Origin: Kordiimonadaceae bacterium
GTDB taxonomy: Bacteria; Pseudomonadota; Alphaproteobacteria; Sphingomonadales; Kordiimonadaceae
Assembly: GCA_014238195.1 (NCBI GenBank)
Contig: JABABO010000256.1
Span: 1 to 17,580, forward strand
DNA: 17,580 nt
Direction of reading: 5' to 3'
Numbering within the stretch: position 1 is the stretch's first letter; each line of letters starts with the position of its first letter. The position numbers and the translations under genes are program-made. Shown here piece by piece: positions 14,906-17,580 of the stretch. The notes under the pieces were generated by a model. It was not told where the DNA came from and searched no databases. It saw only the letters and a program-made list of their open reading frames with translations.

Positions 14906-15325
14906 TTACGAGCGTGGCTTGACTGTCGCTTGTAGAATATAGACCATAATAGCATCCTTGCCAAAACGGCGATCCGCATAAAATTGCAAATAAGCCGCAA
15001 CAATATCGGGATCTATGGGTCTGTTGACACTGAAACGCTGTTTAGCAAGCGACGTTAGCGCGATGGAAAAATCGCTTCTGATTTGTGGAATGCGCGTTGA
15101 TATGTTTGTATAATCTGTTTTTTCAGCCAGTTCAACCGTCACCAATATTGATGCCATTCCCTTCAAAACACCCTTTTTCATCAAGGCCACTTCAAAAGGG
15201 GCCAGCGCTATATTACTAAGCGCAACAACGCCTTGTTCCTGTTCTTCATCCTGCGCCTGTAATGGCTGCGATAAAGTCAATCCCCATATTGAAACCATAA
15301 CCCAAAAGAAAAATTGACGAGTCAT
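14906..15325 (-). CDS. Small FliL-like periplasmic or membrane-anchored protein (tentative)
   Basis: From the ATG at 15325 the protein is 139 aa with an N-terminal hydrophobic signal or anchor (MTRQFFFWVMVSIWGLTLSQPLQAQ), an acidic stretch (DEEQEQ), then a domain with strands GMASILVTVELAEKT, a helix around RIPQIRSDFSIALTSLA and a final strand AIMVYILQATVKPR. This order resembles the C-terminal domain of FliL, a flagellar basal-body-associated protein, but identity is too loose to name. The frame is open up to 15412; those upstream residues (from a GTG) are encoded by the repeat element and by its flank, so they are not preferred. AGAGAG precedes the chosen ATG. The next gene on this strand upstream has a flagellar-like C-terminus, which fits weakly. 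Confidence 0.6.
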   Translation of the reverse strand: MTRQFFFWVMVSIWGLTLSQPLQAQDEEQEQGVVALSNIALAPFEVALMKKGVLKGMASILVTVELAEKTDYTNISTRIPQIRSDFSIALTSLAKQRFSVNRPIDPDIVAAYLQFYADRRFGKDAIMVYILQATVKPRS

Positions 15326-15383
15326 CTCTCTGCCTTTCATTACTGTTTCAAATGTATTTTCCATTTTAATACCGATGGACTCA

Positions 15384-15500
15384 TATAACCAATTGCGGTG
15401 AATATTGATCACCTTATTTGGCTATAAGTATTTATGTCGGTTCGACTTATCCCAAGAGACTTTGCGAATAATGATTTCATTATTCATTGGTCTCGCTATA
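15384..15500 (+). repeat. Palindrome-rich repeat element, copy 3 (117 bp)
   Basis: Same length and orientation as copy 1: TATAACCAA at the left tip (one base change), inner GGTGA/TCACC, TTGGCTATA closing module A, then module B with GTCGGTTCGACTTATCCC and AATAATGATTTCATTATT, ending GGTCTCGCTATA. It lies just upstream of the FliL-like gene, with module A nearest that gene, the same relation copy 2 has to tetR. Confidence 0.85.
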
Positions 15501-15564
15501 GTGAGGTCTTTCATTAAAGAAAACGTTAACTCAGTCCATCCCTCTGAAGTGACACAAACACTAT

Positions 15565-15617
15565 GATGCAATATGCAATATTTGATGCAATATGCCATTT
15601 TAAATGATGCGTTATGC
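15565..15617. repeat. Three direct repeats GATGCAATATGC
   Basis: GATGCAATATGC at 15565-15576 and 15584-15595, and the variant GATGCGTTATGC at 15606-15617, spaced 19 and 22 bases. They lie in a noncoding AT-rich stretch between repeat copy 3 and the stem-loop region. They could be regulator binding sites. No replication gene is near, so an iteron origin is unlikely. Confidence 0.55.
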
Positions 15618-15693
15618 AACAATTATAGCACTTTCCGCCACTCAAAAATATGAAAAAGTTGTAACCTGCTGTTTTAATTAAACTTTAAAAAAA

Positions 15694-15723
15694 TACACAA
15701 AACTGGTATGCTTCTTGTATATT
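15694..15723 (+). promoter_or_regulatory. Possible promoter ahead of the stem-loop RNA
   Basis: TACACA (15694-15699), an 18-base spacer and TATATT (15718-15723), with TTG immediately before the -10 box. Transcription would begin about 15730, exactly where the long stem at 15732 opens. Confidence 0.35.
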
Positions 15724-15731
15724 ATTAGTCA

Positions 15732-15813
15732 CCTCTCGAGAAGGGGAGTGAGAATGGGTTTTGTAACACTCGACCCCCAATCGTGCACCTGTTCTCGCGC
15801 TCCCCTCGAGAGG
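15732..15813 (+). ncRNA. Candidate structured RNA: long stem-loop
   Basis: CCTCTCGA (15732-15739) pairs with TCGAGAGG (15806-15813), GGGGAG (15743-15748) with CTCCCC (15800-15805), and GAGAA (15750-15754) with TTCTC (15792-15796). That is 19 base pairs interrupted by a 3-base bulge and a small internal loop, enclosing a 37-base apical region. No protein-like frame covers it. A plausible promoter lies just upstream. A second perfect hairpin follows at 15839-15855. It does not match the SRP RNA or 6S RNA features that I know, and no U-tract terminates it. It could be a small RNA, a leader of the FliL-like gene (minus strand), or an inverted repeat of a mobile element. Confidence 0.35.
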
Positions 15814-15838
15814 CCTTCACCGAATTTCAAATAGATGC

Positions 15839-15855
15839 GCAACTCTCTCAGTTGC
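15839..15855. repeat. Perfect short hairpin GCAACT-CTCTC-AGTTGC
   Basis: A 6 bp perfect stem with a 5-base loop, 25 bases after the long stem-loop. No T-tract follows on either strand. It may be a second domain of the same transcript. Confidence 0.4.
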
Positions 15856-15941
15856 AATGGCGATCATATCCGCCGCATTATTCCATATGGATAAGACGTT
15901 CTTTATAGTCCTGATGGTCTTCATAGTCTTGGCGGCTTGCT

Positions 15942-17580
15942 TTAGAAAAACCCACCCGTGGACGGTGGGCCTGCAGAAAGGCGCTGCAAAGCGAGAGTAT
16001 AACCTGCTATTTGGTTTTGCACCCGCGTTGATACGGTGCCCCCAGTTTGTGAAGCGCCATCAAGTAATGACTGCTTTATAGGATCATACGTTAACGAGCG
16101 ATAGGCCCGCTGAACCGTAGAAATCGCATTATCGAGCAGCCCTAAAACATATTTTGCTGTTTTGGCATCATTCAAATGCAAAGCCCCTTCTAGTTTTAAG
16201 CCAAAAGCACCCCCTAGGTCTTCCTCAGGCGGGATGTCATCCAAAAGCCCTAAAACATAATCCTTGGGCAGCAACTTCAAATCATTCAGGCCAATGCGCG
16301 TTAATAAATCTTGCCCCTCAGCACCTGGGATGAAATCAATACTGTTATCTTGATCATCAAGGGCGAATTTGATTTTATCGCCTTCTGTGGTGCTTGACAC
16401 TGTCACATCCAATTTAGAAAAAGCCGCCACCCTGATTTTACGGGCTATATCGTCAAATGTATCGCCGTCCTCAAGGGTTATTTCTTTTTTCCTGCCACCA
16501 TCAATACTCATATAGAAATGGTCGCCGACTTTCGCAGATGTTTGGGTCTGAATGTCATAAGCCTCAGCCGCGCCAAGGGTTCCACGCGGTAGGCCAAGCG
16601 TTGACAAAACACTGCTGCCTTGATCGGTGAATGCAACACCCGCCACATCATGCTTAGATAAACCTTCACCAAACTGTTCGCTATCTTCAATTGCTCCTGT
16701 AGCCCCAGCAACGCGCATGACAAAACCATCAACAGACCCTTTAGCGTCTTCCCCGCTTAGCGTATCATTTGTAACCCCAGCAAGGTAAACACTGCCATTA
16801 TTAACCGTTAGGTCATTGATGCGGTCGACACCACTGGTCCCCAAATAGGTGGTATAATCAGCGGATACCGTGGATGTATTATCGGTAAATTTTGTCAGAA
16901 AACCATCAAAACCACCCGCAAGTGAGCCATTAACAGTGGCGCTATCGCTGGCATCCAGATCACCGTCCAACGTTGTCCCTGCCACATAAATATCACTGCC
17001 ATCCACGACAATGCCTGCAATAGACCCCCCTGTGCCAAGCGCACCAAGGTCAATGGAAAAAATTTCTGTGGATAGGTCTGTTGCATCCAATTTACGCAGC
17101 ACGGCATGGCCGTCCTCTTCGGCTGCGATCAGGATGTTACCATCATTTGCTATGGCTACGGCTTTGACGCTTTCATCTGTTGCAGCACCAATTAATGCGG
17201 AGGACATCAAACTACCATCGTTGCCACTGATTTTCAGAACCATGCTATCCGTGCCGCCGCCAAAACTGGACGTCGATGAAATGCCGCCAGACGTATAACC
17301 ACCAACGATGATATCATCATTGCCATCAACCGCTAGACTTAAGCCTGCCGTTTCTGAAGATGTGTCAAGTTGATAACGAAATTGCTCGCTGCCCTCTTTG
17401 CTGTATTTCACCACAAAAGCATCTGTACCCGTTATGACATCGCCGTCATGCAGGGCATTATCACTTTGGCCTGCAATAATAATATTATCCTGACTATCTA
17501 CAGCAATCGCATAAGCCGTTGCTTCCCCTTCAGCCCCCAAAAGGCGGGAATATACAACAGCGCCTTCGCTATCAAATTTA
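15942..17580 (-). CDS. Large SBBP/beta-propeller repeat protein with flagellin/hook-like C-terminus (5' part outside window)
   Basis: The frame is open past the right edge (reading KFDSEGAVVYSRLLGAEG), so the N-terminus is missing. The visible 546 residues fall in two parts. The first two thirds hold SBBP-type repeats, each of the form DAFVVKYSKEG...AVDGNDDIIVGGYTSG or GFLTKFTD...YLGTSGVDRINDLTV. The last third has a segment like the flagellin hook IN motif (VGDHFYMSIDGG, DGDTFDDIARKIRVA, LLTRIGL) and a helical end (NAISTVQRAYRSL, RVQNQIAGYTLALQRLSAG) as in flagellin-type proteins. This arrangement recalls proteins annotated as regulatory protein FlaEY in Caulobacter relatives; that name is from memory and tentative. 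The last residues PPSTGGFF are encoded by a terminator hairpin. Confidence 0.75.
   Translation of the reverse strand, partial: KFDSEGAVVYSRLLGAEGEATAYAIAVDSQDNIIIAGQSDNALHDGDVITGTDAFVVKYSKEGSEQFRYQLDTSSETAGLSLAVDGNDDIIVGGYTSGGISSTSSFGGGTDSMVLKISGNDGSLMSSALIGAATDESVKAVAIANDGNILIAAEEDGHAVLRKLDATDLSTEIFSIDLGALGTGGSIAGIVVDGSDIYVAGTTLDGDLDASDSATVNGSLAGGFDGFLTKFTDNTSTVSADYTTYLGTSGVDRINDLTVNNGSVYLAGVTNDTLSGEDAKGSVDGFVMRVAGATGAIEDSEQFGEGLSKHDVAGVAFTDQGSSVLSTLGLPRGTLGAAEAYDIQTQTSAKVGDHFYMSIDGGRKKEITLEDGDTFDDIARKIRVAAFSKLDVTVSSTTEGDKIKFALDDQDNSIDFIPGAEGQDLLTRIGLNDLKLLPKDYVLGLLDDIPPEEDLGGAFGLKLEGALHLNDAKTAKYVLGLLDNAISTVQRAYRSLTYDPIKQSLLDGASQTGGTVSTRVQNQIAGYTLALQRLSAGPPSTGGFF
15946..15969 (-). terminator. 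Intrinsic terminator inside the 3' end of the coding sequence
   Basis: Minus strand: CCCACC (15969-15964), 7-base loop, GGTGGG (15956-15951), then TTTTT (15950-15946), one C and the TAA stop (15944-15942). The hairpin and U-tract encode the final residues PPSTGGFF, so transcription should end at or just after the stop codon. Confidence 0.8.

Noticed and set aside
15565..15617. Iteron-type replication origin
   Set aside because: Only three units, no replication initiator gene, and a chromosomal context.
15422..15622. 66-codon minus-strand frame upstream of the FliL-like gene
   Set aside because: It runs through repeat copy 3 and the direct repeats, and has no ribosome site or recognisable protein features.
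15732..15855. 6S RNA or SRP RNA
   Set aside because: The stem-loop is too short for 6S RNA, and the SRP core (GGAAGGAAGCAGCC-like) is absent.
15857..16081. 74-codon plus-strand frame
   Set aside because: It overlaps the terminator and 3' end of the SBBP-type gene on the other strand and has no family signal; its hydrophobic start could be chance.

Overview
The window reads as chromosomal DNA of a marine-type alphaproteobacterium of moderate GC content. This is inferred from the character of IF-3, Nth and ThrRS, the TonB receptor, an HNE_0200-type cytochrome family, and a C-terminal domain resembling alphaproteobacterial flagellar regulators. No rRNA or tRNA gene was seen. The genus cannot be fixed from the sequence.

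Region 1 (1-4810) is mostly housekeeping. It begins with the 3' end of a possible MvaI/BcnI-type restriction endonuclease and an unidentified reading-frame remnant on the other strand. Then, on the minus strand, come thrS followed by infC. The infC start is best explained as the rare codon ATA at 979. Divergent from thrS are an ABHD10-like alpha/beta hydrolase and nth (endonuclease III).

Region 2 (4811-10860) is accessory. A TonB-dependent receptor gene (minus) lies between two oppositely oriented copies of a 117-218 bp palindrome-rich repeat that I do not recognise. A TetR-family regulator follows on the plus strand, its 5' end abutting the repeat. Then comes a translationally coupled minus-strand pair: a lipoprotein beta-helix protein (TIGR03805-like) and a lipoprotein diheme cytochrome c (TIGR03806/SO2930-like). 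This pair is known to co-occur but has no known function.

Region 3 (10960-14870) looks like one regulon. An ECF sigma factor and its membrane anti-sigma factor overlap by 4 bp. A secreted subtilisin-like protease is divergent from them, and an RTX calcium-binding protein lies downstream. All three transcription units carry the same promoter-like motif, GGAAT-N16/17-CGTA(G/T)T, upstream. The shared motif is the strongest unexpected signal here and suggests the sigma factor controls itself, the protease and the RTX protein.

Region 4 (14900-17580) holds a small FliL-like periplasmic protein, a third copy of the repeat, a noncoding stretch with direct repeats and a long stem-loop behind a plausible promoter (candidate structured RNA), and the 3' part of a large SBBP-repeat protein with a flagellin/hook-like C-terminus. 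The last ten or so codons of that protein double as its intrinsic terminator.
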